Made by a program: the position numbers and the translations under genes. From Podospora bellae-mahoneyi (taxonomy: Eukaryota > Ascomycota > Sordariomycetes > Sordariales > Podosporaceae), in contig NC_085884.1 in assembly GCF_035222275.1 (NCBI RefSeq), positions 2,108,001-2,172,000 on the forward strand: a DNA stretch of 64,000 nt, given 5' to 3'. The stretch's first letter is position 1, and each line of letters opens with the position of its first letter. The notes beneath the pieces are model-generated. The model was given only the letters and a program-made list of their open reading frames with translations, had not been told where the DNA came from and searched no databases. Below are positions 13,290 to 25,440 of the stretch, one piece after another.

Positions 13290-14739
13290 CTTGTTCTCTT
13301 TGTTTTTTCTAAACCCCTGCACACACTCTCTCTCAATCGTGTTCGGTTCGGCGAGGCCAGTCGCTATCGAAGGAAAGGTCAAAAAATACAATCAAAAAAA
13401 GGGCGACTCAAAAGAAGCGAAGATGCTTGGCATCTAGGGCCTTCTAGGGCATTGCTAGAATCATAAGATGAGTATGAAAAGAAGAGAGAGAGAACGGGCA
13501 GGTATCTCCTGTCGAAGGAGATGGCAAACAAGTGACGGCCTGCGGCTAAAGTTGAACTCAACACAACACCCAGAAAGTGGTGATGCCGGGTGAATAGACG
13601 AGGAGACGGGGAGGGAGAGGATGAGATCTGAGGTTGGGGATAGGGCACGGTGGTGAGAGAGGCACGACTGGCGCTCTCACGATGTGCCCCTCGCTCGACG
13701 GCAGCATGTCCCAAAGGGGACGACTCTGACATTCAGCACGGGCAGCATGATGGTTGGCAGTGGTTTGATGGACGACAGTAGGGGTTCTGGGCGAGCTGCC
13801 ATTGGCTGGACGAGGACAAGACGTCGGAGAGCACGCGCAGGGGATCACCCGTGAGGCTCTTGATCTGAGTGTGGTTCCAGAAACGTTGTGGTGGTGCTGA
13901 CCCCTGTCCTGTGACAGTCTTGAGGCATCTTCCCCGCTGCCCCTTTTTGCGGGGAACGGGCGCTTGTTCTGGGCAGTGGTGATGTTAGCCAGAGGCAGTC
14001 AAAGACGAGATGAACCATGGTGAAGATGAGTATAAACTGTAGGATGCGAGTGTCGACATGTATATTGTCAGAAATGTCGGTGCTGCTCACTCCAGAGGCC
14101 CAGCAAGTGAGAGTTGCTCCGTACCTTAGCCAAATGTTCATCAGCCAGACTGAGGTTGGCATTGGAGAAACACAGATGGTTGAGCATCTTCTGAAACAGG
14201 GACTGTTCGGCAGGGGAAACGCCGGATCCGCTTCAGTGCACCACCACACCACCATTTGACAAGCTCAAAATGCCCCAATTGGGTTTAGCTGTGGTCGTTG
14301 ATGCGAACGCGATGGCGCGAGGTCCCGCGACAACGGGCACGTCCGACCGAACCCCCGGGAAGCGGAGCCCAAGCTTCGGACCCCACGCCGCCATCCCCGT
14401 TCAGGCCGGAGAGGAGATTGTAGAATGCGGTTGGGTGATGCTTCGAGTCGTCGCCTTACGTGGCAGTTTGAGACGAAGAACTTGAGATGAACCCAACTGA
14501 GGAAGACAACGAATAATACATGAATCCGCCCACCGCCGAACGAGACTGCGTGGACGCACGGTTCATTTCGGTTCGGCACGCTCTCTTATGCAACGCCAAC
14601 GAATGTCAACTCCCCCGCTTCCCGCCCCTCCGAAGGTGTATTCGTAGCTCTCCACCGCCGCCAGAACCACTGCTGCTTTTCCTCGAAGTAGAGGAGAGAC
14701 TACGGAGTAATCAATTCTAATCGAATTCCTGTGCTTCCA

Positions 14740-14785
<46 letters not shown>

Positions 14786-14910
14786 GTGTGCGAGCCCAGA
14801 CCTGATCGGTGATAACAGCTAAGGTCCCCTGTGCCTAGGCGTCTGTCGTTTCGATTCCTGATCAACCTCGCTTCCTTTCCCCGCAAAACAGCCTTACCTA
14901 AGTAATCAAA
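13290..14910. other. Divergent promoter region
   Basis: Lies between two divergently transcribed genes (11082-13289 minus, 14911-17049 plus). It contains a long (CA)n microsatellite at 14741-14782. The short open frames (for example minus 13845-14255) show nothing recognisable. Confidence 0.5.
14741..14782. repeat. (CA)21 microsatellite
   Basis: An uninterrupted CA repeat of 42 bases, ending about 130 bases upstream of the proposed start of the plus-strand gene at 14911. Likely length-polymorphic. Confidence 0.95.
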
Positions 14911-17049
14911 ATGTTTGGAAGTCTACATACCCTCAGTGAGTAATCACCGTTCGACTCATTTCCATACAGTCAGTCATCAGTCATCAGTCAAGTCAGTTCC
15001 CCCTTGGCGTGACACAAGAGAGACCGCTCCTTCCGTCCGTCGGAAGCACTGGCACTGGCACTGGCACTGGCTAGCTAGTTAGTACCTGACGGCGGCTGCC
15101 GTGTCCATGAGCCATGAGTTCAAACAGACCCAAACGGCGTCGGATGGCGTCGCGGAAAGAACCGTTGCCAGTTGTCTTTGCCTGCCCAGTTGCTAGCTTC
15201 CATCCGTCTCTTAAGGTTTATGCGGCAGTTGACGTCCGCTGTGTGATCGTCATTTGGCCTTTTCTGATGAGATGGTTTAGTTCCTGCCGCGCCGGTATTG
15301 TCCAACATCAAGCCCGAGGACATCCCACCGCCTACACCTATCAATTTTCCCCAATGCTATCCCCAGGTCCAGAATGACGATCAGCAACAAACCGACTCGG
15401 CTCCTGAGGGCCGGGCCCGGAAGCCGGTTACGAAGTTGCTGCAGAGCATAGTGCGGCCAACTGACCTGTCCATATCGCACCTGGAAGCCTTGGGAGTGCA
15501 CGTCGTCCCGGACTCGCCCCCCCAGGAGCTCGTCCCAGACCCGTCCTTCATCCCGGACTTTGCTGCTTGGGATGCCCTCTCAGGTGAGGAGGCCCATCTG
15601 AAAAACGAATCTACCAGGAAACGTCTGAACAATGGCGCACTGTCCCCCGGCTGCCAGACTTACCTGGACCGGAAGCGTGAGCTGTCTATCGACAATGATG
15701 CCGCCTACCGGACCGTCCGTAGGTTGCCCGCCCCCAAAGGTCAACCTCAAGCTCGGTTAGGAAATGCCTATGAGTTCTACCGTCACCTCGAGCTGTTCAC
15801 ATCCTACTGGGATGACACCTCGAAACCAACACCGCCTGGGCCTAAGCCAGCAGAAACCACATCTTCAGAAACTGCCAGTGGCGCAGAAAGTGACGCCAAA
15901 GAGAAGGAAGACGATGCCAACACCCCCAAGAAAGCCCAATACTTCAGGACTTTTTCCGGTGACAAGATGCCCCCGGACTACCGCGGCGGCATGGTCACCG
16001 CCTTCCTCAAGCTCGTAGCCTACGACTTTGGCTGCAACGTCACCTCCCCCCGTGTCGAACCCCGTCTCCTCATCACCACCAACCAGTCTTCCCCCCGGTC
16101 TCGCAGTTCCTACTTTACCTCCGGATGCACATTCCTCTTCCGCTCACCCACCACCCGTGAAGCCGCCCGCGCCGGTGTAGTCGAAGGCCCCCTCGCCACC
16201 GTCTCAGCCCGGCACACCACCGCCTTCCCCCCAAACCCCTCAACAGACAGGGAATCCCTCCTCGACCTCTCCCGCGAGCTCATCGCAGCCCTCATCACAG
16301 CCCAGCACCGCGCCCGCGAAGGGAAAACAGAGAAACGTATCGGGGAAAACGCCTGGTGGGCCACCAAGCCCAGGTGGGGAGGCGGTCCGGGAGGTCCCAT
16401 AGGAAGGGAAATCGAAGCCCAATCCGCCAAGTCAACCCACGACGTCATCCTCGGCGACAAGGACGTCCCTCCTCCCCCTGTTGTCCCCCCTTCTCCTGCT
16501 ATTCCCTCTTCGCCAGCACCCCCTCCTTCCTCGGCACCATCAATAACCAGCTCCCTCGCCCGCCGGCCTTATTCTTCGCTTTCCCCCTCCTCCTCAAGAA
16601 GTAGCTCCAGCTCTGGCTCAAGCTCGAAACGTCTAAAGACAAAGTCGGCCAAAGACGGAAAGCAAAACCCTATTTATGACGCGTACCGCCGTGTTCAACC
16701 TCCTAACTCGACGTGGGACAAAAAGGCAAAGTATACTGCTATTGGAAGGGTCAAAACAGCGGGGTATGATGATATTTTTGTCATTTCCGGGTTATTCCAC
16801 CACATCAGCGTTGTCCGCGTCAGGGTGCCAAACAGGTTGTTGGAAGTGCTAGAGGGGGATTTGAACGAGATTGACAAGAGGGGGGGAAGGAGCTGGGGGA
16901 AGATTGAGGTGAGAAGGAGTCAGTGGTTTGACTTCTTCAAGGTGGAGGAGAGGATCGAGGCGGTGCAGCTGCTTTGGGGGCTTATGGCTTGGTTGATGAG
17001 GGAGGAGGAGACGGGGCAGGGGGCAGGGGATGTGGTTATGAGTGGTTGA
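14911..17049 (+). CDS. Conserved-looking ascomycete protein of unknown function
   Basis: The main exon is 15281-17049. No ATG precedes it in frame before a stop at 15268, so an upstream exon is required. The best candidate is 14911-14935 (ATG TTT GGA AGT..., donor GTGAGT), joined to TTTAG|TTCCTG; phase fits and gives 597 residues. I recognise no catalytic family. Visible parts: a Pro-rich N-terminus; an ordered block with YLDRKRELSIDNDAAYRT and AYEFYRHLELFTSYWDD; a charged linker; a long central region with YFRTFSGDKMPPDYRGGMV and FLKLVAYDFGCNV; a Ser/Pro low-complexity stretch (about 480-510); and a structured C-terminus with YTAIGRVKTAGYDDIFVISG and RRSQWFDFFKV. The 345-base first intron is long for this window and carries short tandem repeats. 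The exon 1 assignment is tentative. Confidence 0.7.
14969..15072. repeat. Short tandem repeats in proposed first intron
   Basis: Three CAGTCAT-like units at about 14969-14991 and four CACTGG units at about 15048-15071, both inside the proposed 14936-15280 intron. Simple slippage products; no function seen. Confidence 0.7.
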
Positions 17050-17786
17050 GGTTGGGAGGGGGTTGGAAATGAAAGGATAAAGATGAAGTGGGAATTTAAT
17101 GGGATATATATGTAGCAGATGGAAGGATCTAAAAAGATGACAGCAAAGCACAAAAGTGGATTCGGGACAGGGTACTACATATCTGCCATTTCGGTGTACT
17201 CGTTGCATTATTTCTGATGTTAAAAGGGTGAAAAGGATTTCATAAGTCATCAACATCGTCAAAACCCCAAGATCAAGAGAACCCAACATTTGTTGCTTGA
17301 CCGTCAAAGTGGCAAGAAATAAGAGACAACAGACATTAGAAAGTGAGTAGAAAGTGAGAGACATATATATGTACCCCCAGGAGACTTGTAGCAATTAGCG
17401 AGCGACCCTTTTTGCTCCTCGGCCAAAATGAAAGAAAGAACCAAAATTCATATCATTTTTTATCATTTTTCCTCTGAACAAATCACCGACCCTCACATAA
17501 TTCCTGCATCCCTATCCTACAATAAAAGCCATGACATACATCAAAAACAATCCCAAATACTCAAAAGATTCTTCAACTTCTCCCTACCAAAAAATACACC
17601 AGTAGATTTTTTCTTTTGTGTGACATCCAAAAGGGGATACAAGAAAAACCCTCAAATCGTATATACAATTTCATGCCAAGTGATTATTATCTTAATAGGA
17701 ACGCCCTCACATGACAAAGAGCAAGTTCGTATCTGTTAACCTCCCCCAAACACATCCCCTTTTGGTTAGTAAAAACTTTGTTCTCT
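17050..17786. other. Convergent 3' flanks, no gene seen
   Basis: AT-rich spacer of about 740 bases between the plus-strand unknown gene and the 3' end of the metacaspase gene. It must contain both polyadenylation regions. No open frame is supported. Confidence 0.5.
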
Positions 17787-19528
17787 TCAATCCGGACGCG
17801 CTTTGAACGTGGTCACAAGGTAGGGCGCGATCTCACCAAGAGGGTGACTGCACGAGAGCTGCGGCTTTTGGGTGTAACGCGTCTGTAGCTCGTCGCGGAT
17901 GCTATTGAGGAGCTGCACATAGCTCTGCTGGGGGTTCTTTTTGAGCGAGTTGATAAAGGCCCAGGACATGGCTCCAGTCGCTTGAGAAGCAATCGTGGCG
18001 TCGGCACTGTAGGTGGTGTGTGTTAGCTCACGGTTGCTTCTGATAGGAATGGGTGACCAGTGAAGGGGTGACCGAGTTCATCGGCCCCAAACGCCAAGCA
18101 AGGCCGCAACTCTGGACCAACAAACGGAAACCAAAATAGAAATAATAAAAAAGCCATGCCTCGTCGCATGATACTACCGTATCGACCCTGCAAAATCAAA
18201 TAGGAAAAGCAAAAAAAGGGGATGGGTGTCACAGAATGTTAGTCATGAAAAAAGGGGGGTACGAACGAAGTCTGGTCGTCTTTGCTTCCGGACAACATGA
18301 CAACATCGGCACGCGAGGTCTTCGTCGCGAGGGTACGGGCGTGGGCATCTTCGCCATTGCTGGCCTTCTTAAAGAAACCCATGATATTGCTGGCAACACC
18401 ACTGAGATCGCCCTGGCTGTAGGCGGAAATAACACCGAGAAGACCTTGGCCGGCCTCCTTGGCAAGGTTGGGCTCCTTGAGGATACCCTGGGTGGAGTAG
18501 ATGTAGGGAAGATCGAGCGCGGTTCCGGAATGGCACGAGTCGAAGATGGCTGTCAAGCGAACGCCTGCTTGTAGTGGGCGCACCATGATTCTGTGCATCT
18601 CGTCATCCGTGATGTGCCCGACTTGCCGGAAGTCGACCGGGTAGATGACCTCGTCATATCCGTCCTCCTCGTCACCATCAAGATCCTTCGTCTGACCACC
18701 GTGACCAGAGTAGTGGAAGAAAAGGGAGTCGTTAGGGCGAGCATCCTTGACGAGCCAATGCATAGCCCTCAAGATGTTCTGTTTGGTCGGTTGGCTCATG
18801 GGGTTCTGCTGGTCGTCCGTAAGAATGACCATATCCTCTCGCTTGTAGCCAAATCTTTCCACCAGATACGAGGACATGTTCCTAACGTCATTGATACACC
18901 CACGAAGCTGGCCGCGTTGCGAGAAGTAGTTGATTCCGATCAGTAGAGCTTTCCTTTTCCCTGTACATTGTGAGTACTGGAAGGCATAGCCTTGCGGAGC
19001 ACCATATCCAAAGTGCTGAGGAGCTTGGGGTGGCGGAGGAGGGGCACCGTGGTTCCCGTGAACGTAAGAGTTGGAGTTTACGGTCGGCATGTCTGATGTT
19101 TTGTTTAGCAATGGGCGTATATATGTCTCCCTCACTTGGGGCCCAATCGCCGGTTCCACTCACTCGGTCGTCCGTATTGTGGTTGTTGTTGCGGTGGTTG
19201 CTGTTGCGGTGGGGGTTGGTGGTAGCCTTGTGGAGGCGGCTATACCATATGTATTTAGCTTCAAGATCCTCTGATCCAGGCCAACGGAGAACACACCTGC
19301 TGATAGCCATATTGCTGGCCTAGCGGAGGTTGTTGGTAGCCATATTGGCCCTGAGGTGGAGGGGCCTGCTGGTAACCGTAGTTCTGGGGACTGTGAGGCC
19401 CATGTCAGTCAAGACGGTCGAGTTTTGAAGACGCGGGTGTAAAGGCCGTACGGGTAGTAGCCAGCATACTGCTGTTGCGGCGGAGGAGCGTATCCTCCCG
19501 CATAACCGGCACCAGGAAACCCAGACAT
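17787..19528 (-). CDS. MCA1: Type I metacaspase (Yca1/CasA-like cysteine protease)
   Basis: Five exons: 19528-19452, 19390-19297, 19239-19164, 19092-18267 and 18006-17787, giving 430 residues. The N-terminal prodomain (about 1-125) is built of Gln/Pro/Gly/Tyr-rich units ([18 protein letters not shown]) spread over three short exons, as in fungal type I metacaspases. The caspase fold follows: [12 protein letters not shown], catalytic H213 in HYSGHGGQ and catalytic C269 in FDSCHSGT. The p10-like part lies in the last exons ([10 protein letters not shown], then [13 protein letters not shown] and [12 protein letters not shown]). Metacaspases cleave after Arg or Lys, need calcium, and act in protein quality control and death-like processes (family knowledge). 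The last intron (18007-18266, about 260 bases) is long, and its retention would truncate the p10 part after eight extra residues. Confidence 0.95.
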
Positions 19529-22500
19529 TCTTTCAGGAAAGCAAAAGGGAAACAGAGGGAGGGGTTGTTGTTATCGGCGGGCGGCCAACAGGCCTTGGTC
19601 GAGCGGCAAAGGACGCGGCGTCGGTGTGTATCTATGGACTGGGAGAGCAGAGAGCAAAAGAGCTCTGGGCAGGTCGTCAATACAGTTAAATATGCTCTTT
19701 CCAAAAAAAAAAAAAATCCGGGACAGACGCGTTGGAAAGGCACCCCTTCTTGGCGTGGAAGTATGGGGACAGGGGGTGGAGGGGAGAGGGTTCGGTAATC
19801 GCGAGGGTTGTCAATGTTGATGTCTAGCAAGCCGCAGCAATTCATTCGCATGAGCATGCGCTGAGCCCCTCCGAGGCAAGATGTGGCGTGCGGGATCAAG
19901 CGTCTAGCGATACGACGAAGGACGGTAAAGGACCCGGAGCGCTCCCGACGGAGCGGTCAAGGACAGGACAAGGGCAGTTCACATCGACTTACCTGCAGCT
20001 TGGGATTCGGATTCGGGGGACGGACGAGGAACGGAGGAATTACGGAAAGCGTCGTTTAGCAGCGCAGTTGGGACGAGGGGAAACGTTGACTGAGTGGCGA
20101 TTGCGGCGGGGAGAGGAGAGAGAGCTTTGAGCTACTCGAGTGAGAAAAAGAGTCTGGCCAACGTGCTGACAACCACAGCACAACACAGCAAAGCCAGGTG
20201 AGGCGAGCAGGTGGACAAGTCAAGACCGGGGTGGGGTTGATGATGGCTGGTTGCGGGCAATCTAGATCTTCGATTGGGCACAGGGCTAGCCGTGCAGGGT
20301 TCATGCTGATCACTGCCAAGCACGTGGAGTTCCGAGGTCGACTGCGTAAGGACAAGAAACCACCGACTGCTGCCAGGCTGCCGACTGCCCCTCATTCCAT
20401 CATCGCCATGGCTGATGTCTCATTCAATCTCTAGACTTCCAGGAATTCCCAATCGCCATCCAGAAGACGCTCTCTGGAACGGTTTGCCCCTTTCCTGTAC
20501 ATGCGCCGCGGGCACGTTACGCGCCGCTTGGTTCGTCGAGGCTATCCGTTTTCAGCTGTGCATGCTTAGGTCGCTACCTTTATCACAAAGTCTATCAGCT
20601 ACCGGACGATTAAAGCGTTGCCCATAGGCCCCAGCTGAATTTAACTTTAGATCTCTCGGGGGTGCTATCCAAGAGGAGCCTCTCCTCCGAATCATCATCG
20701 ACCTCAGAAGACTTCAATTAACAGTTTCGGGATATGGCACCCCCCACGCATGCCGGAGTCAAAGTTCCCTCATCACAGCCTTCAATTTCTCTCACCATCT
20801 CGATCAGTTGACCGAGGAAGCACCTCATGTTTAGACCTTTCCCAGCACGTCCTGCATCATCACACAAATTACACTGAAATAGGGATCCCCGCCGAGATAT
20901 TGTGCTCCAAGTGCCGGCGGTGCACATGCAGCCCCGGACACCACTAACCCTTTAGCAAGCCGCCACATCCGCTTCCAGACACCATTGGGCCATGAAGGGA
21001 TTTTGCTCACCATCGACTTCCCGCTTTCTCCCAGTCCCCACGAAGACATGTCGTTCGAGATGTACATTGGCGTTGATGTATGGCGCCCAAGTTGGATTAG
21101 CTCCGGTCTTCACCGGCAGGTTCCATTGGCTGGATCCTCGAAATCGTCAGTGTGGAGCTGCTGAACAGCCCCCGTGGACCACTCACGACTCCGCTACCAG
21201 CAGGGGGCTTGCAGACGAGCTTGGGCCATATCAAACCTCCAACCTCCAATCTCCATCCTCCAACGAGCTCTCAGAAACGCCATCTCGATAACCACGCGTG
21301 GGAGCATTTTCTGTCTTCTTTGGCGGGAGCGAGATTTCGTTTCGAGATGAGATGTCTCAACACGCGGATGCCACCTTTCGCTTTCATAATAACGCAAAGA
21401 GTTGAGAGGTCCAGAATCTCGATATATCTAACAGCCCAACTCCAAGAATCCCCCAACCAATCGAGGGCAGGCCGAATTCACATCAGAACATGGCATTGCA
21501 TAGCACTCATTGCATCGTGGTCATGCACCCTCGCTGATATAAAATACCCCCCAGCCCGGATGAAACATCGAAGCTCATCCACACGCTCTTGCACAGCCCT
21601 ATGTAAAACAATGGAGCTGTGGCATGGCAGCCACACACTCACAGACCACAACTTTGTGTTTCTCCGAGCCATTCAGCATCCAAGACTACAAACTAGCGCA
21701 GAGAAACTTCAAGCCTCACAAGGTACTGGTCCCTGAATGTCTTAGATGGCCCTCCCTCCCCGTCTCAGACGGCGAACGAGGGCTGTGCAACGTTTCCCCA
21801 CAGCATTGATGACAAAAACGGTGGATGGAGAAACCCAGGAGGAGGCCTTAAACGGCCCTTTTGTCCCCAAGAAGCCTCAGGCAACACTCTCTCCACTCCA
21901 CCATCAAAGCAAATCAAGTTAGCTCCCGAGGATGACAGCTGAATGTGCATCATGTAATGCTACCAGATCCCTGGGAGCACCCGGCCCGGGGTGAACGGGG
22001 AGCATGTGCCACACTTCTTCCGCTGGCTACCACCCTGCCGGATCCTCCGTCTCGGTCCCTGATCCGGTTTAAATCAAGTTTTCTTCGTTCTAATTCTAGG
22101 CTGGTTACCTCCGGTGGTAATGCTCAGACGGGCACTACGGGCAAAATCCGGGGTAGCACGCAGCTGACCATCTTGGTTTACAATGCCCCATCGGAGATGC
22201 AAAAGGCCATAGCCTACTTTCCTACTCGTCAGCTAGCTACTCATACTCCCACATCAACGTCAGATCTGACTCTCGCTCTATCTCGGCAACCAACAGACTT
22301 CAGCACTGCCCCCCTTCCTGACCACCCAAATGTTGGTCATTGTGGTGGGTAAGGTGAGTTTGTAGGAGGAGGGTATAGGTGCTGCAATGCACATGTCTCA
22401 CATATAGACCTTGACTACTTGACAAGCAATATCAGAAGAGACGAAGGGGGTGGTAGTATGACACAAACATGATATCGCACCAACGCGGTGACCAGTACAA

Positions 22501-22640
22501 GCAGCCGTCCATTCATGCTCACGATCTATAATCGTCAACTCTAATAGTAGGATGCGTTGGCACCTTGCTAAGGTCTCTCTAAAGACTACCAATCCGTTTA
22601 CGATACACTTGGACCAAAAAGCTAAACCTTGAGGAAAAAA
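19529..22640. other. Gene-free stretch upstream of metacaspase
   Basis: The first part (19529 to about 20150) is the metacaspase promoter and leader. From 20150 to 22640 I see only short frames without domain or codon signal, and no RNA gene. GC content stays near that of the gene regions, so this is not an obvious AT-rich repeat block. Confidence 0.45.
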
Positions 22641-25440
22641 TCAAAAAACAACCATGGAAGTAACAGCATCAATACATGAAAATACATGAGGTATACACAG
22701 AAACCAAGGATTACCTTCCAACCCATCTTTCCCCTTCTTCCCTCCATCTCTTTTTGTAATTACCCAGTCCTCTTCCTGAGCAACAACACTTTCTTCCCAT
22801 CCAACAAATCTCTTTTTTGATCTGGCCGACGACCTTGTCAAAAAAGCCGTCTATTTGCATCCAGAACCTTGCCTGAAGCCTCCTAGTGATATCAAGGACT
22901 ACTTTGGATGATCCAGAATCAGGTAGATAGTAGCCGCCAAATATCATCCGGCACCTCTGGTCCATTTCGGAGGAGTCGATGGCGTTGCCATAAAGCTACC
23001 AGCAACTGGTAAGATTCTGTTATCGTACTTCAGGGTATCTTCCAAAGGCTGCTACAAATGTTGCTTTGGTAATCTTGCCCTGGTGGGCATCGCCTTTCCA
23101 CCTCTCGTCTGGGAACTCCTTCCTGGGGTGTAGAGTTAGTCTGTGTCATTTTAGAGCAACTGGGCTGATGTTTCGAGGTTACGCCCTCGAGGGCCTTCCA
23201 AACCAATTTGACGTCCCTAAGACTATTGACGTAGTGATCGGGTCTGTGTCCGCAGTCTGGTTCTTGGTGGACGTCAGTGTCGATATAATCCCCGATCTCA
23301 TAACAGCGTCAACCACGCTCCTCTGTACCGACAAGAGACATAGGTGCAATCAACCCTGACGCGCGGTTACAGTATTGACCATATGTTGAGAAGCATACCT
23401 CGGCCTTGCACAACAGTCGGTGTGTCTGCGAAACGAGCTAATGTATCTTAAAAGATAGTTACTGCGCCTCAAACGATAGCTGCATACCTTGAAATATAGT
23501 CGGTGAGCCTCTTGAGATGGCCGGGTTCGGAGTTATGACCAAAATGTCTTCTGAGGGGCATTATTATAGCCGTTCTGATTGTCCGGCTTTTGCCACTGTC
23601 GCTTCCTCGAACTGTATCAAACATTCTGGCCGCGTGAACTCTTCTCAACGAGCATCTGACGCTGGTTCGTAGATGAGGTCTTCGAATTGAACTGGATTCA
23701 TCATATCGTACGCAATCATCATCTCACGGCCGTTTTGGGTGTTCAAAACATATATGGTCCCATGCAGGTCGTGCCCGTCAGTGATCTGTCACGTAGAGTT
23801 TTGGACGTCTTCCCCAGTTGCCGTTGCCCTTGCAGCATTACGGACCTGAGTCCTCTCGGGCTCAGGAATACTACTAGGGTGCGGGATATGTGCCCCGGCC
23901 TTCCAGGTTTCGGAATAATGCTGAAATGGATGCAACCACCAGGCTGACTGTGCCAGTTGATGTACGGCTACATGCTAGTGGCCGAGAACCAAGAAGTCTT
24001 CAAGCCGAGGCCGGAGAGGTTTGAACTTCCCATCGTTCCCTTCTGCACTGCTCGAAAATCGGGGTTCAATCCTAAACTCCTCTTCTGCGAAGAAGTACTG
24101 GTACCGGTAGAGCCGTTGAATCACCATTGCGGGGCACATCAGATGCATCGGGTTGGCATCTCTGAGCTTATTAAGGGTCTCAATGACAACTTGCCTGATT
24201 TGTTTGTTGATATGGTCGAAAAGTGGAAGCAGGAGAATGGGTCCGGCGAGGGCTTGACAATATTCTCGATTTCGACATCGGGGTTCATTTCATAGACCGC
24301 ACGATACTCGTTGTCTTCCTGCTTGAGATATGCTACAACTGGCGCCTCACTCTTTCCACCACGTTCCAGGAAAACACGCTGGGTATCACCGATATCTTGT
24401 CGTGTAAAAGTCTGTGTCTTCTGTAGCCCACTGCTTGCGCAACAAATACAGGAGGAATCGCTTGGTCTTCTCGAGGGCGTCCTTTTGTCAGTACTCTACC
24501 ATCGGGATCAAGTAGTCTGTCCGTTGTCCAGACACACAATTCAGTTTGGCGAGGCCAGAGTTCTTTCCGGTAATCCGGTCCGATTTGACATGCTTCTCGA
24601 TACTTTCCTTGTTGATCTTGGCGCCTATGAGAAAAATAGGGGACATGTTAGACATATCGATGCCGCAGAGAACAGCCTTGCCCCTGATTAGCTGTTTGTA
24701 GAAGCTTTCTGCCTGTTTTCTGCGGATGGTCCGCGGAACTAGTGTAGATCGTCCGAAGTAGTAAATATCGTACTGGTCAAGACCCATCACATAATCTCCC
24801 CAGTAAATTCAGTTGACTTGACTATCAGCTCACCCTCTGTGCTGGGTGAAACCTCAGTCCGGGGAGTTTTGACGGGAGTCAGATCCTCAATCCGAGTGCT
24901 CAGGCAGCGGATGCTCTGGTTGGAGGTGAGACGATGGGATCCCAGTATTATCGCCAGCCACATATGTCAAGTGGTGCTGACCGTTGGCAGAAGCAAGGGG
25001 GGTATATGGAGGTTGCTTCCATCGCCACGGATAGCCATCTGAGCATGATCGCAAATTCGGATAACTTAGCTGATGGCGTTTTCTACTTGCTGATACTGTT
25101 GCTGCCTTGGCGAGCCAGCACAAGAGTGTTGGGGATTGTGTTGGTCGCTTCGAAGAACACGAGTAGACGGCCTCCAAGTCAAAAAAATTGGTCTCATATA
25201 TTCTGGAAGGAAGCTAGCGTTGGGAGTCGTAAGCAGCTCAGGATGATGCTCACACAATATAAGCGAAGCCCTGAAGTCGATAACATCTCAATTTTGCTTG
25301 GTAGATGATTGAGCCATCTCTGAGACGGTTGGATATGAGGTACGTGAGAGGAATCGGAGAGTGAATTTGGATGGTGCCAGCTCCCAACATTCGCTACCCG
25401 GTTCATTGGTATAGATGCTGGTATTTCTCTGCCGATTTCC
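22640..25440 (-). pseudogene. Decayed coding fossil, family not recognised
   Basis: Minus-strand translation gives protein-like runs in changing frames, broken by many stops and apparent frameshifts. Examples: RTIRRKQAESFYKQLIRG and KINKESIEKHVKSDRITGK at 24790-24490; YRAVYEMNPDVEIENIVK near 24290; INKQIRQVVIETLNKLRDAN and RLYRYQYFFAEEEFRIEP near 24220-24050; MMIAYDMMNPVQFEDLIYEP near 23710-23650; FPDERWKGDAHQGKITKA near 23110; KVVLDITRRLQARFW near 22900. No start, intact domain or terminal repeats are seen. The likeliest reading is one large dead gene, or a fragment of a mobile element, read right to left. I could not name the family. The limits are approximate. Confidence 0.45.
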
